Shown here one piece after another: positions 20,527-28,709 of a stretch of 44,462 bases of DNA (position 1 is the first letter of the stretch; each line of letters starts with the position of its first letter). The notes beneath the pieces are model-generated. The model saw only the letters and a program-made list of their open reading frames with translations, was not told the origin of the DNA and made no database searches. Both the position numbers and the translations under genes were made by a program. The stretch is taken from assembly GCA_903927955.1 (NCBI GenBank), contig CAIYOW010000004.1:1-44462 (forward strand), given 5' to 3'. This stretch comes from an uncultured Methylococcaceae bacterium (GTDB taxonomy: Bacteria; Pseudomonadota; Gammaproteobacteria; Methylococcales; Methylomonadaceae).

Positions 20527-20993
20527 TATTTTTTCGTCCGGAACACAAACCGTTTATCAAGATGGTACTTGGCAAAATAGCCGATGATCAAGCCAATAAC
20601 CCCACCCACCAAACTCATTTCGCGGGATCTGAAAAGCTCTTCAAACTCAAGCTCAAAGCCCCAAGCAATCACCGTAGTCGCCAGACCCATAACGGTGTAC
20701 AGCAAGAAAGTCTGCCCGTCGTGCTTGGCATTGCGGGCAGTGAACCGAAAAATGAAGCGTTTGTCCAGAATATATTTCACCACCAGCCCGACCCCCGTGC
20801 CGACCGCCATAGGCACTACCATGTCAGGAATTGGTAGCCTTAGGTTCAACCACGCAGTATCCTTAGTGCCGAACGCGACCGAGACAAGCATTTCCGGCGT
20901 ACCGGGAAATGCCCATAAAAAAGCATCTTGGACACCGATGTTGGCGGCAATGGCAATCAATGCCAAGCCACCATAAATGAGGACCAGTTTCAT
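20526..20993 (-). CDS. GtrA-like membrane protein
   Basis: 155 residues with four predicted membrane helices and two copies of the GtrA motif (VVKYILDKRFIFRF and FAKYHLDKRFVFR). GtrA proteins are small flippase-like or anchoring proteins for polyprenyl-linked sugars. In M. tuberculosis the homologue Rv3789 sits directly before dprE1 (Rv3790) and dprE2 (Rv3791), the same order as here. It is the first gene of the leftward operon, divergent from the UbiA-like gene with 70 bases between the starts. Confidence 0.9.
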   Translation of the reverse strand: MKLVLIYGGLALIAIAANIGVQDAFLWAFPGTPEMLVSVAFGTKDTAWLNLRLPIPDMVVPMAVGTGVGLVVKYILDKRFIFRFTARNAKHDGQTFLLYTVMGLATTVIAWGFELEFEELFRSREMSLVGGVIGLIIGYFAKYHLDKRFVFRTKK

Positions 20994-21063
20994 AAAATAT
21001 TCTTTAAGTATCCAATAGAAACATTGGTATTATGTAACCTCTAAAATTGCATTGTATAGTGTC

Positions 21064-21993
21064 ATGGTTAATAATTCAAAAAATACTCCCGAAAATAAAC
21101 TGAGGCCATCCCCAGTAAAGCAATTGTTTGGCCTGATTAAGCTGATGCGGCCTAAGCAATGGGTTAAAAATGGTTTTGTCCTTGCCCCATTAGTTTTTTC
21201 CGGCACGTTCTTGGACCCCGTGGCTATCCAAAACGCCTTGCTGGCGATGCTGCTTTTTTGTATGGCCTCGTCAGCCACTTACATTGTCAATGACATCCAA
21301 GACATTGAACGTGACCGGCAGCACCCCAAAAAATCCCTGACCCGCCCGCTGGCGGCAGGCATCGTCTCAGTGCCTGCAGCGTTGGTCTTACTGGCTTTGC
21401 TGTACGCTTGCCTGATCGGTGGCTGGTTTGTTGCCCCTAAGGTGCTCATGGTGATTGCCGCTTACATGGCATTGAACATCGCCTACACCTTTGTGCTAAA
21501 GCATGAACCGGTGTTGGATATTTTTACCATTGCCTTAGGGTTTGTGCTGCGTGTTTATGCGGGCGCAATGGCCTTGTCAGTGCCGGTGTCATCGTGGATG
21601 TTCGTCACCACCCTGTGCTTGGCACTTTATCTTGCCGCCGTAAAACGCCGTCAAGAACTTAGCCAAACCGGCGGCGAAGGCAGGAAGGTGCTGGAAAAAT
21701 ACTCCGTGTCACTGGTCGACCGTTACGCGGAAATGTCCGCCACCGGTGCACTGGTGTTTTATAGTATGTTCGTGATGTCCTCCAAGCCGCACTTGGTCGT
21801 GACCGTGCCGCTGGTATTGTTCGGTCTGTTCCGCTACTGGTATGTGGTGGAAGAGCTGGACGGGGGCGAATCACCCACTGATGCATTGTTGTCGGACTGG
21901 CAGTTATTGGCCACTGTGGTGGCTTGGATTGCCGCTTGTGGATGGGCACTCTGGCCTGCACAGGGGGGGGTATGGACTTATCTTATGCACTAA
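21064..21993 (+). CDS. UbiA-family polyprenyl-phosphate phosphoribosyltransferase (Rv3806c-like)
   Basis: 309 residues from the ATG; a TTG 12 bases upstream is less likely. Eight to nine membrane helices. LIKLMRPKQWVKNGFVLAP and the Asp-rich substrate motif NDIQDIERDRQHPKK resemble mycobacterial Rv3806c (RPRQWVKN, NDVRDVEADREHP), which transfers 5-phosphoribose from PRPP to decaprenyl phosphate, rather than quinone-pathway UbiA. Predicted first step of the locus. The last 22 bases overlap the DUF212 gene, and an 8-G run lies in the overlap zone. Confidence 0.88.
   Translation: MVNNSKNTPENKLRPSPVKQLFGLIKLMRPKQWVKNGFVLAPLVFSGTFLDPVAIQNALLAMLLFCMASSATYIVNDIQDIERDRQHPKKSLTRPLAAGIVSVPAALVLLALLYACLIGGWFVAPKVLMVIAAYMALNIAYTFVLKHEPVLDIFTIALGFVLRVYAGAMALSVPVSSWMFVTTLCLALYLAAVKRRQELSQTGGEGRKVLEKYSVSLVDRYAEMSATGALVFYSMFVMSSKPHLVVTVPLVLFGLFRYWYVVEELDGGESPTDALLSDWQLLATVVAWIAACGWALWPAQGGVWTYLMH
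21963..21970. repeat. Run of eight G at the UbiA/DUF212 junction
   Basis: Homopolymer of 8 G, inside the last codons of the UbiA-like gene and 1 base before the ATG of the DUF212 gene. One extra G would put the UbiA reading frame into the DUF212 frame, which is open through this point. A tract of this length could be slippery, or it could act as part of a ribosome-binding site. Confidence 0.6.
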
Positions 21994-22391
21994 CCCCTTT
22001 TTTGGCCTGGCTGGTCGCCGGTGTGCTCAAATTCGCTATTAACAGCATCAAGGCCAAGCAATTGGCATTTGGCCTGATTGGTTACGGTGGATTGCCCAGC
22101 AACCATAGCTCTATTGTCAGCAGTATGGCGGCTTTGGTTGCTTTTAAGGAAGGCATCGGCCACCCCGCTTTTGGTGTTGCCGTCGCACTGGCATTTATCG
22201 TTATGCTGGACGCAAACAGCTTGCGCCGCCAAGTAGGCAAGCATGCAGTGGCCATTAACAGGCTGGCGGTTTCCGATGTAGATCATCCCGTGTTGCGGGA
22301 ACGCATGGGACATTCCAAGCTGGAAATTGCTGCCGGTATTGTGGTGGGTATTGCCGTCGCGTTTGTGGTCAAGGCTATTGGCGCAGCTTGA
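21972..22391 (+). CDS. Divergent PAP2 (DUF212) family membrane phosphatase-like protein
   Basis: 139 residues from MDLSYALTPF. Family hallmarks are GGLPSNHSSIVSSMAALVAF (about 37-56), MLDANSLRRQVGKHA and LRERMGHSKLEIAAGIVVG; four membrane helices. PAP2-type enzymes cleave lipid phosphates. In M. tuberculosis a PAP2 protein (Rv3807c) is encoded beside the ribosyltransferase Rv3806c and is proposed to remove the 5-phosphate from decaprenyl-phospho-phosphoribose. DUF212 is a different branch of PAP2, so that role here is inferred from position. It overlaps the UbiA-like gene by 22 bases. Confidence 0.85.
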   Translation: MDLSYALTPFLAWLVAGVLKFAINSIKAKQLAFGLIGYGGLPSNHSSIVSSMAALVAFKEGIGHPAFGVAVALAFIVMLDANSLRRQVGKHAVAINRLAVSDVDHPVLRERMGHSKLEIAAGIVVGIAVAFVVKAIGAA

Positions 22392-22421
22392 TGGTGCGGC
22401 TTAATTAAAGTATTAGTATGT

Positions 22422-22616
22422 TTATGGTGTAACCGGCTGTCCAGTAAGCTCCCACCAGTCTTTACCACACTCTTGTCGGGGCAGAACCCTTACTTTGAAA
22501 CGCGGTGGGGGTGTGCTGGCTGTGCAGGTGAAGGCAACGGTGACAAAATTCCCGCCAGCCATCGGGAAACGCCACATGTTATATCGGCCTGACACACCAC
22601 ATATAATGCACATCAT
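22422..22616 (-). CDS. Possible small Cys-containing protein
   Basis: 64 residues from MMCIICGVSG, with AGAGG 6 bases upstream of the ATG on the minus strand. CxxC at the N-terminus, two further Cys, and the end ECGKDWWELTGQPVTP. No family recognised. Support is the good ribosome-binding site, the stand-alone position in a 467-base gap and a non-repetitive composition. It could still be chance. Convergent with the DUF212 gene. Confidence 0.35.
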   Translation of the reverse strand: MMCIICGVSGRYNMWRFPMAGGNFVTVAFTCTASTPPPRFKVRVLPRQECGKDWWELTGQPVTP

Positions 22617-22824
22617 CTGCATCCTCTAAGGCAGCGGCTTTAAAGGCTCGCCAGGAATTTTTTGGCGTATTCCAAAAATGGCGACTTTCGTCGCATCGTA
22701 CTGAAAATATTAATAATTCAGTCTAACTTGGACTATCCCAGTTAGAGGCTAAGCGTTGCCCGCCTAGTCATTAAATGTGATGGATTATTGGCTTAAGTTA
22801 CCTACGTACAAGCCAATAAGCGGT

Positions 22825-22830
22825 TATAAT
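22825..22830 (+). promoter_or_regulatory. -10 box for the PP-loop/TusA/CDF operon
   Basis: Perfect TATAAT 29 bases before the start codon, framed by CGGT and ACCG (22821-22834), which makes a short dyad over the -10 box that could be an operator. No convincing -35 box was seen at 16-18 bases. Confidence 0.4.
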
Positions 22831-22858
22831 ACCGCAATTTTAACTCATCAAAATAGCA

Positions 22859-23902
22859 ATGGCTCAACAAAGAAAAGCGGTCGCATTGATCTCCGGTGGT
22901 TTGGATTCCATGTTGGCGGCAAAAACCATCATGGAACAAGGTATTCATGTCGAAGGCATCAATTTTTTCACTGGTTTTTGTGTGGAAGGCCACACCCACG
23001 CCATCCGTGATAAAGACAAAGCCAAGCCTAAGCGCAATAACGCCTTGTGGGTTGCTGAACAATTGGGCATCAAATTGCATATTATTGATGTCATAGAAGA
23101 ATACAAAAATGTGCTGATTAACCCCAAGCATGGTTACGGGGCGCACCTTAACCCGTGCTTGGACTGTAAGATTTTTATGGTCAACAAAGCCAAGCAATGG
23201 GTTGTCGAAAACGGCTTTGATTTTATCATCACCGGTGAGGTGATGGGGCAACGGCCCATGTCGCAACGGCGCAGCACCATGCCGATTGTCGCCAAACAAT
23301 CCGGGGCCGATGATTTGTTGTTACGCCCATTGTGCGCCAAAAACCTACCCGCCACCTTGCCGGAGCGTGAAGGTTGGGTGGATAGGGAAAAATTGCATGA
23401 TATTACGGGGCGGTCGCGCAAGCCACAAATGGCTATGGCAGAACAATTTGGCATCGACGATTATTCCCAACCGGCTGGTGGCTGCTGTTTTTTGGTGGAC
23501 AAAAACTATTCCGCCAAATTGCTTGATTTGTGGCAGGCACAGGGCAAACGGGATTATGAATTTGATGATGTCATGTTGCTAAAAGTAGGCAGGCATATCC
23601 GCCCCGCCGCTAATTTTAAGCTGATTGTTGCCCGTGAAGAAGGCGAAGGGCGTTTTCTGCAGGGCTATAAAAACCAATTTATCAGCCTATTGGCCAGTAG
23701 CCATAATGGCCCGTTAGTATTATTGGATGGTGAACCCTCAGCGGAAGATTTGTTTTTGGCGGCAAGTATCACCGCCCGTTTTGGGCAGGGCAGGGAGGCC
23801 GACTGGGTCGACGTGGGCATCACTTTTCCCGATGGGGCGGAACGCAATTTAACAGTCAAGCCACTCAGCAAAGACGATATTCCCAAGGATTGGTATCTAT
23901 GA
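22859..23902 (+). CDS. PP-loop ATPase, thiouridylase-like, with DUF814-like C-terminus
   Basis: 347 residues. The N-type PP-loop SGGLDSMLAAK (12-22) adenylates a substrate in ThiI/MnmA/TtuA-like enzymes. A CxxC (PCLDCK, about 99-102), GEVMGQRPMSQRR and AGGCC follow, suggesting cysteine-based sulfur transfer or metal binding. The C-terminal third (VGRHIRPAANFKLIVARE) looks like the DUF814/NFACT-R-type domain often attached to such proteins. It is not MnmA itself, whose other domains are missing. It overlaps by 4 bases (ATGA) with a TusA-like sulfur-carrier gene, which supports a thiolation role. The substrate is unknown. Confidence 0.8.
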   Translation: MAQQRKAVALISGGLDSMLAAKTIMEQGIHVEGINFFTGFCVEGHTHAIRDKDKAKPKRNNALWVAEQLGIKLHIIDVIEEYKNVLINPKHGYGAHLNPCLDCKIFMVNKAKQWVVENGFDFIITGEVMGQRPMSQRRSTMPIVAKQSGADDLLLRPLCAKNLPATLPEREGWVDREKLHDITGRSRKPQMAMAEQFGIDDYSQPAGGCCFLVDKNYSAKLLDLWQAQGKRDYEFDDVMLLKVGRHIRPAANFKLIVAREEGEGRFLQGYKNQFISLLASSHNGPLVLLDGEPSAEDLFLAASITARFGQGREADWVDVGITFPDGAERNLTVKPLSKDDIPKDWYL

Positions 23903-24126
23903 ATCGGGAAGTCCTCAATGCCAGGCGCTTGCTATGTCCCATGCCAGTTATCCGCACCCAGGACAAAATCAAGCAAATGCAACCCGAACAGTTGTTGGAA
24001 GTGCAATGCACCGACCCGGGAGTCATGCAAGACATACCCGCATGGTGTCGCATTAGTGGTCACCAAGTACTGGAAACTTGGCGTGGTGATCATGAATATT
24101 TCATTCTGATAAAAGTGGGTGGGTAA
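23899..24126 (+). CDS. TusA-like sulfur carrier protein
   Basis: 75 residues with the family signature NARRLLCPMPVIRTQDKI; the persulfide-bearing Cys13 lies in CPMP. TusA proteins hand sulfur to thiolation enzymes or respiratory pathways. The start (ATG overlapping the previous stop) and the 1-base overlap with the next gene (TAATG) show a tightly coupled three-gene operon. The neighbouring PP-loop protein is the likely sulfur acceptor or user. Confidence 0.92.
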   Translation: MNREVLNARRLLCPMPVIRTQDKIKQMQPEQLLEVQCTDPGVMQDIPAWCRISGHQVLETWRGDHEYFILIKVGG

Positions 24127-25274
24127 TGGTTGGGCAAATAGACGCAACAAGCCGTGCTGATACCCTAAAAGCCAGGGCCAGCCTAGTGGGCGCGGGGATG
24201 AACATCACCCAGACGGCAATCAAAATAAGCTTTGGCATTTTAGGCCACTCCGCCGCCTTAGTTGCCGATGGCATCCATTCCTTGACTGACCTGCTTAGCG
24301 ATTTGCTGGTTATTATTGCCGTTCGTTTAGGCAGCCGCAAAGCCGATCATGACCACCCTTATGGGCACAGGCGATTTGAGACCATTGCCACGGTCATTTT
24401 AGGTGTCAGTTTGGTTGCTGTTGGCATCGGCATTACTTGGTCGGTCATGCAACGTATGGCCAACCCCGAGCTATTGCCGGTGCCCAACTACCTAAGCTTG
24501 GTGATAGCGGCTGTCTCCATCCTCATTAATGAAGGCTTGTACCATTACACCAAGCATATTGCCAAACTGACCCGCTCCAAACTACTGATGGCGAACGCTT
24601 GGCATCAACGCAGCGATGCCATGTCCTCCATAGTGGTGATGATTGGCGTGGGCGGTGTCATGCTGGGCTATCCATTGGCGGATGCCATTGCCGCCATTGT
24701 GGTGGCTATCATGGTGGCTAAAATTGGCTTGGATTTGATTTTTGATAGTATCAAAGAGCTGGTGGACACCTCATTGCCGCCTTCGTTGGTTGCGGAAATC
24801 CGCACGGCGATACATGCAATAGATGGCGTGGAAGGCATCCACTTGTTGCGGTCAAGGCAAATGGGCGAAGACGCACTGATTGATGCCCATATCGTGGTTG
24901 ATTCGCGCATCACCGTATCGGAAGGCCACACTATCGGCGATGTGGTCAGGGATGAGCTGATCAACCAATTCGATGATGTGATGGATGTGTTGGTGCATAT
25001 TGACACGGAACATGACGAAGGTTTGTTTGAAAATGGCAGGCCATTAGCGCGCAGTGATGTCCAGCGCTTATTGGAACGCTATTTTGCCGATGTGAAATCC
25101 ATCATAGAAGAGTTTAGAATCCACTATTTGGACGGACAAATTGAAGTGGAAGTGATTTTTCCACTGGCTTTAGGCGAGCAGCCCCATAGCCTGCTCAAGC
25201 TTAAACAGCAGGGTAGGCGCATGGTTGCCCAAGAGCGCAAAGTTAATAGCGTACATTTATTTTTTAAAGCCTAA
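24126..25274 (+). CDS. Cation diffusion facilitator (CDF) metal transporter
   Basis: 382 residues. Six membrane helices in the first ~220 residues carry the metal-site motifs HSLTDLLSDLL (helix II) and HQRSDAMSS (helix V), with DHPYGHRRFET between them. A cytoplasmic CDF C-terminal domain follows, then an extra ~80 residues beyond the usual fold (from DEGLFENGRPLARSD), including a second HYLDGQIEVEVIFPL strand pattern. Exports Zn2+, Fe2+ or Mn2+ in exchange for protons; the metal cannot be read from sequence. Coupled to the TusA-like gene. Confidence 0.93.
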   Translation: MVGQIDATSRADTLKARASLVGAGMNITQTAIKISFGILGHSAALVADGIHSLTDLLSDLLVIIAVRLGSRKADHDHPYGHRRFETIATVILGVSLVAVGIGITWSVMQRMANPELLPVPNYLSLVIAAVSILINEGLYHYTKHIAKLTRSKLLMANAWHQRSDAMSSIVVMIGVGGVMLGYPLADAIAAIVVAIMVAKIGLDLIFDSIKELVDTSLPPSLVAEIRTAIHAIDGVEGIHLLRSRQMGEDALIDAHIVVDSRITVSEGHTIGDVVRDELINQFDDVMDVLVHIDTEHDEGLFENGRPLARSDVQRLLERYFADVKSIIEEFRIHYLDGQIEVEVIFPLALGEQPHSLLKLKQQGRRMVAQERKVNSVHLFFKA

Positions 25275-25288
25275 TTGGAGATTGAGTT

Positions 25289-26521
25289 ATGGCTGTTTTC
25301 CCGACAGGATTAAACGAAAACACTATTTTTCCGGCAATGCCAGCTATAGCTGGTATTAGCTTAGGTACCGCCTGTGCGGGCATCAAGCAAACACTCAGGG
25401 ATGATATTTTGCTGGTGTCTATGCCAGAAACCGCAAGTTGTGCCGCTGTGTTCACCCAAAATGCCTTTTGCGCCGCCCCCGTATTAATTGCCAAGGACAA
25501 TTTGCTCCATGCGCCACGCTGGCTACTGGTCAATTCAGGCAATGCCAATGCCGGTACTGGCAAGCAAGGCTTGGCAGATGCCCAATTCTGCTGTGCCGAA
25601 GTGGCCAAACTAACCGACAGTGATGCCCGGCAAGTCTTGCCGTTTTCAACTGGAGTGATAGGCCAAGCCTTGCCGGTGGCAAAAATTGCCGCAATATTAC
25701 CGGCGGCCTACGCAAACCTTGATGAAGACCATTGGCAACCAGCGGCACGCGCCATTATGACCACCGACACGTTTGCCAAGGGGGCCAGCAAGCAAATCAG
25801 TATTGCGGGCCACAACGTGACAATTAACGGCATAGCCAAAGGGGCTGGCATGATCCATCCCAATATGGCGACCTTATTGGCCTTTGTCGCCACTGATGCA
25901 GTCATTGGACAAGCCTTGTTGCAGGATTGCTTGGTAGCGGCGGTCGGGCAATCATTTAACCGGATTACTGTCGATGGTGACACCTCCACTAACGATGCCT
26001 GTGTGCTGATGGCAAGTGGTTGTTCATCGGCGCCCGAAATTACAGTTGATAGCGAACACTACCCTCTTTTTGCCGAGGCTGTGCAGGATGTCATGAAGCA
26101 GTTGGCGGAATTGATTGTTCGGGACGGCGAGGGAGCGACCAAATTGATCCGCATTTTGGTTGAACAAGCGCTTACCGATGAAGAAGCGGCGCGTGTTGGC
26201 AAAACCATTGCCCATTCGCCCTTAGTGAAAACAGCCTTTTTTGCCAGCGACCCGAATTGGGGCAGAATTTTGGCGGCAGTAGGGCGTGCTGGGGTTACCG
26301 ATATGGTTTTGGAAGCAGTCACTATTTATTTGGATGATGTCTGCATCGTAGAAAATGGCGGCTGTGCGGCGGGATATACCGAATCGGCAGGGCAGCGCGT
26401 CATGGACCAGGCGGAAATAACCATTACCGTTAAACTGGGTCGTGGTAGTGCCAGCCAACAAGTGCTGACCTGTGATTTTTCTTATGATTATGTAAAAATC
26501 AACGCGGAATACCGGACATAA
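25289..26521 (+). CDS. argJ: Bifunctional ornithine acetyltransferase / N-acetylglutamate synthase ArgJ
   Basis: 410 residues. The self-cleavage site is IAKGAGMIHPNMATLLAF; the Thr after MA becomes the nucleophile of the beta chain. Further hallmarks are DTSTNDACVLMASG, LIVRDGEGATKLI and DPNWGRILAAVGRAG. It recycles the acetyl group from N-acetylornithine to glutamate in arginine synthesis. It follows the CDF gene by 14 bases. The argJ-Nudix/ThiE adjacency is conserved in pseudomonads and relatives. Confidence 0.98.
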   Translation: MAVFPTGLNENTIFPAMPAIAGISLGTACAGIKQTLRDDILLVSMPETASCAAVFTQNAFCAAPVLIAKDNLLHAPRWLLVNSGNANAGTGKQGLADAQFCCAEVAKLTDSDARQVLPFSTGVIGQALPVAKIAAILPAAYANLDEDHWQPAARAIMTTDTFAKGASKQISIAGHNVTINGIAKGAGMIHPNMATLLAFVATDAVIGQALLQDCLVAAVGQSFNRITVDGDTSTNDACVLMASGCSSAPEITVDSEHYPLFAEAVQDVMKQLAELIVRDGEGATKLIRILVEQALTDEEAARVGKTIAHSPLVKTAFFASDPNWGRILAAVGRAGVTDMVLEAVTIYLDDVCIVENGGCAAGYTESAGQRVMDQAEITITVKLGRGSASQQVLTCDFSYDYVKINAEYRT

Positions 26522-26558
26522 CCCCGCCATCAAACCGATTGAGACCCACAACGCGCCC

Positions 26559-27494
26559 ATGAAACCCAACTACCAGCATGTTGCTGTCGGTGTCATCAGC
26601 AATGCCGAGGGCAAACTACTGATTTCCCAACGTGGTGCGGCCTTGGCATGGGGTGGTTTATGGGAGTTTCCGGGCGGTAAGCTTGAAGCCGGTGAAACGC
26701 CTCGGCAAGCATTGGACAGGGAGCTGCAGGAAGAGCTTGGCATCACGGTCATCTCAGCCGAGCCATTGATAACGCTCACCTATCAGTACCCTGACGTGAC
26801 GGTCAAATTATACGCGTTTTCAGTTGGGCAGTTCGCTGGCATGGTGTGCAGCACACTGGGCCAAGTGTGCCACTGGGTCGCACCGGCAGAACTCAATCAG
26901 TACCCTTTTCTTGCCGCTAACAAAGCGGTGATATGTGCGGCGCAACTGCCCGCTTGGTACGCCATTCTTGACGATGCAGGACAAATCAAGCTGATGGATA
27001 ATCTTGACCACTTGCTGGCCTGTGGCATTACACTCATTCAAGCCCGCTTAAAACAATCATCGCCCGAAGCCGTTGGGTACTTTCTTGACCGCGCCTATCC
27101 CCTATGCAAACAGCAAGGGGTTAAGCTACTGATCAATTCCGCAGTGCCTTGTACAGGTGGTAACCGTGCAGATGGCATCCACTTGACACGCCAAGATTTG
27201 CTGTCCTGCCAACACCGTCCCGAAAACCAGCAATGGGTTGCCGCCTCTTGCCATAACCTGCCGGAACTGCTCCATGCCCAAAAAATAGGGGTGGATTTTG
27301 TCGTCTTGTCACCGGTACAAACAACGCTAAGCCACCCGGGGGCATTACCGCTGGGCTGGCAGCGCTTCGCACAGCTGGTCGAAGCCGTTAATCTGCCTGT
27401 CTATGGGCTTGGCGGCCTTGCTACCGACCAACTTGATAAAGTGCGCCAGCTAGGCGGTCAGGGTATAGCCGCCATTCGGGCATTTAGCCTTTAA
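26559..27494 (+). CDS. Nudix hydrolase (MutT-like) fused to a ThiE-like domain
   Basis: 311 residues. The N-terminal ~130 residues hold a complete Nudix box, GGKLEAGETPRQALDREL plus QEELGI, as in MutT (8-oxo-dGTPase). The C-terminal ~175 residues form a thiamine-phosphate-synthase-like barrel (LIQARLKQ, GIHLTRQDL, DFVVLSPVQTTLSHPGA, GLGGL). The fusion is known from other gammaproteobacteria. The ThiE-like half is often thought not to be the main thiamine enzyme. It begins 37 bases behind argJ. Confidence 0.93.
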   Translation: MKPNYQHVAVGVISNAEGKLLISQRGAALAWGGLWEFPGGKLEAGETPRQALDRELQEELGITVISAEPLITLTYQYPDVTVKLYAFSVGQFAGMVCSTLGQVCHWVAPAELNQYPFLAANKAVICAAQLPAWYAILDDAGQIKLMDNLDHLLACGITLIQARLKQSSPEAVGYFLDRAYPLCKQQGVKLLINSAVPCTGGNRADGIHLTRQDLLSCQHRPENQQWVAASCHNLPELLHAQKIGVDFVVLSPVQTTLSHPGALPLGWQRFAQLVEAVNLPVYGLGGLATDQLDKVRQLGGQGIAAIRAFSL

Positions 27495-27539
27495 GCCGTT
27501 TAATGGTCGGACTGGGGGCAGGTAGAAGTTGCCGGAGCA

Positions 27540-27548
27540 TGATACAAT
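27540..27548 (+). promoter_or_regulatory. Extended -10 promoter for the kds-lpt operon
   Basis: TGATACAAT: TGn followed by TACAAT. No convincing -35. It implies a leader of about 180 bases before kdsD. The leader contains GCAGC-AAT-GCTGC (27611-27623) but no riboswitch I recognise. Confidence 0.4.
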
Positions 27549-27731
27549 AGCCCGTTTAGGCGTTTGCCGCTCCCATTAATAGTGGACAAAAATCATGCCC
27601 GGAAATAGCGATGCAGCAATGCTGCTGGGTCTTTAACTTGAGTAATCAGTCCCATAAAGATAGTACCGCCAGACCTGCTATTCGGGCTTAACATCCCAGA
27701 TTAAATAATACATTTGACCCATTACCAGAAA

Positions 27732-28709
27732 ATGAAGCTCAATGAAAATAAGCTCTGTGAGCTAGGCAGAGCGGTTATCCAAGTCGAAAGCGAGGCGATT
27801 GCCAGCTTGTCGGCACAAATAAACGAGAGCTTTGTTAGGGCTTGCCAATTGCTGTTTGACTGCAAAGGACGCGTGGTGGTGATTGGCATGGGCAAGTCGG
27901 GGCATATTGGCGGCAAGATTGCCGCGACGTTTGCCAGCACCGGCACCCCCGCCTTTTTTGTCCATCCCGGCGAAGCCAGCCACGGTGATTTAGGCATGAT
28001 CACCCGTCAAGATGTGGTGTTGGCTTTATCCAATTCGGGCGAGACCCATGAGGTTTTAACCTTGCTGCCGGTCATAAAAAGATTGGGAGTGCCACTGATT
28101 GCCCTGACCGGCAATCCCAATTCAACCTTAGCCAAATGTTCAGACACCTGCATCAGCGTTGCCGTTGAGCAAGAAGCCTGCCCGCTAGGTTTGGCACCCA
28201 CCTCCAGCACCACCGCCGCTTTAGTGATGGGCGATGCTTTGGCTGTTTCGCTATTGGAGGCGCGTGGCTTTACCCGTGATGACTTTGCCTTGTCACACCC
28301 GGGTGGCAGCATAGGCAAGCGCTTGTTGTTGCGGGTTAAAGATGTCATGCATATCGGCACGGCATTGCCTGCTGTGCCAGAATCGGCATTGATCATCGAT
28401 GCCCTATTGGAAATGACCGAAAAAAAATTGGGCATGACCGCTATTATTGCGGATGATAACCGAGTGATAGGCATTTTTACCGATGGTGACTTGCGCCGGA
28501 TGCTAGGCAGGAATCTGGATATCCATAGCACACTCGTCACTGATGTGATGACACCGCATTGTACAGTCATTTTGCCGGACATGTTGGCTGCTGAGGCCAT
28601 GCAAATTATGGAACAAAAAAAAATCAATGCCCTGATCGTCGTTGACGACCAGCAATGTGCATTGGGGGCATTGAATATGCATGATTTGATTCAATCGGGT
28701 ATTGTCTGA
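27732..28709 (+). CDS. kdsD: D-arabinose-5-phosphate isomerase KdsD (KpsF/GutQ family)
   Basis: 325 residues from the ATG; a TTG 18 bases earlier would give 331. The SIS domain (GMGKSGHIGGKIAATFASTGTP, parts GMGKSGHIG and FASTGTP) contains HPGEASHGDLGM and SNSGETHEV. Two CBS domains follow (DVMHIG..., DVMTPH...). Isomerises ribulose-5-phosphate to arabinose-5-phosphate, the first step of Kdo synthesis for LPS. Heads the run kdsD-kdsC-lptC-lptA-lptB, with kdsC overlapping by one base. Confidence 0.95.
   Translation: MKLNENKLCELGRAVIQVESEAIASLSAQINESFVRACQLLFDCKGRVVVIGMGKSGHIGGKIAATFASTGTPAFFVHPGEASHGDLGMITRQDVVLALSNSGETHEVLTLLPVIKRLGVPLIALTGNPNSTLAKCSDTCISVAVEQEACPLGLAPTSSTTAALVMGDALAVSLLEARGFTRDDFALSHPGGSIGKRLLLRVKDVMHIGTALPAVPESALIIDALLEMTEKKLGMTAIIADDNRVIGIFTDGDLRRMLGRNLDIHSTLVTDVMTPHCTVILPDMLAAEAMQIMEQKKINALIVVDDQQCALGALNMHDLIQSGIV

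Larger units (their letters stand above)
22392..22858. other. Intergenic region between the arabinose-lipid locus and the PP-loop operon
   Basis: 467 bases. It contains one small minus-strand open frame with a ribosome-binding site (22422-22616), a short GCGAC/GTCGC hairpin near 22681-22694, an imperfect TAACTTGG/CCCAGTTA hairpin near 22725-22746 and a TATAAT box near the right end. Nothing else was recognised. Confidence 0.55.

Noticed and set aside
27495-27731. Riboswitch or small RNA before kdsD
   Set aside because: Only a 5-bp hairpin and a promoter-like box were seen; no known riboswitch signature.
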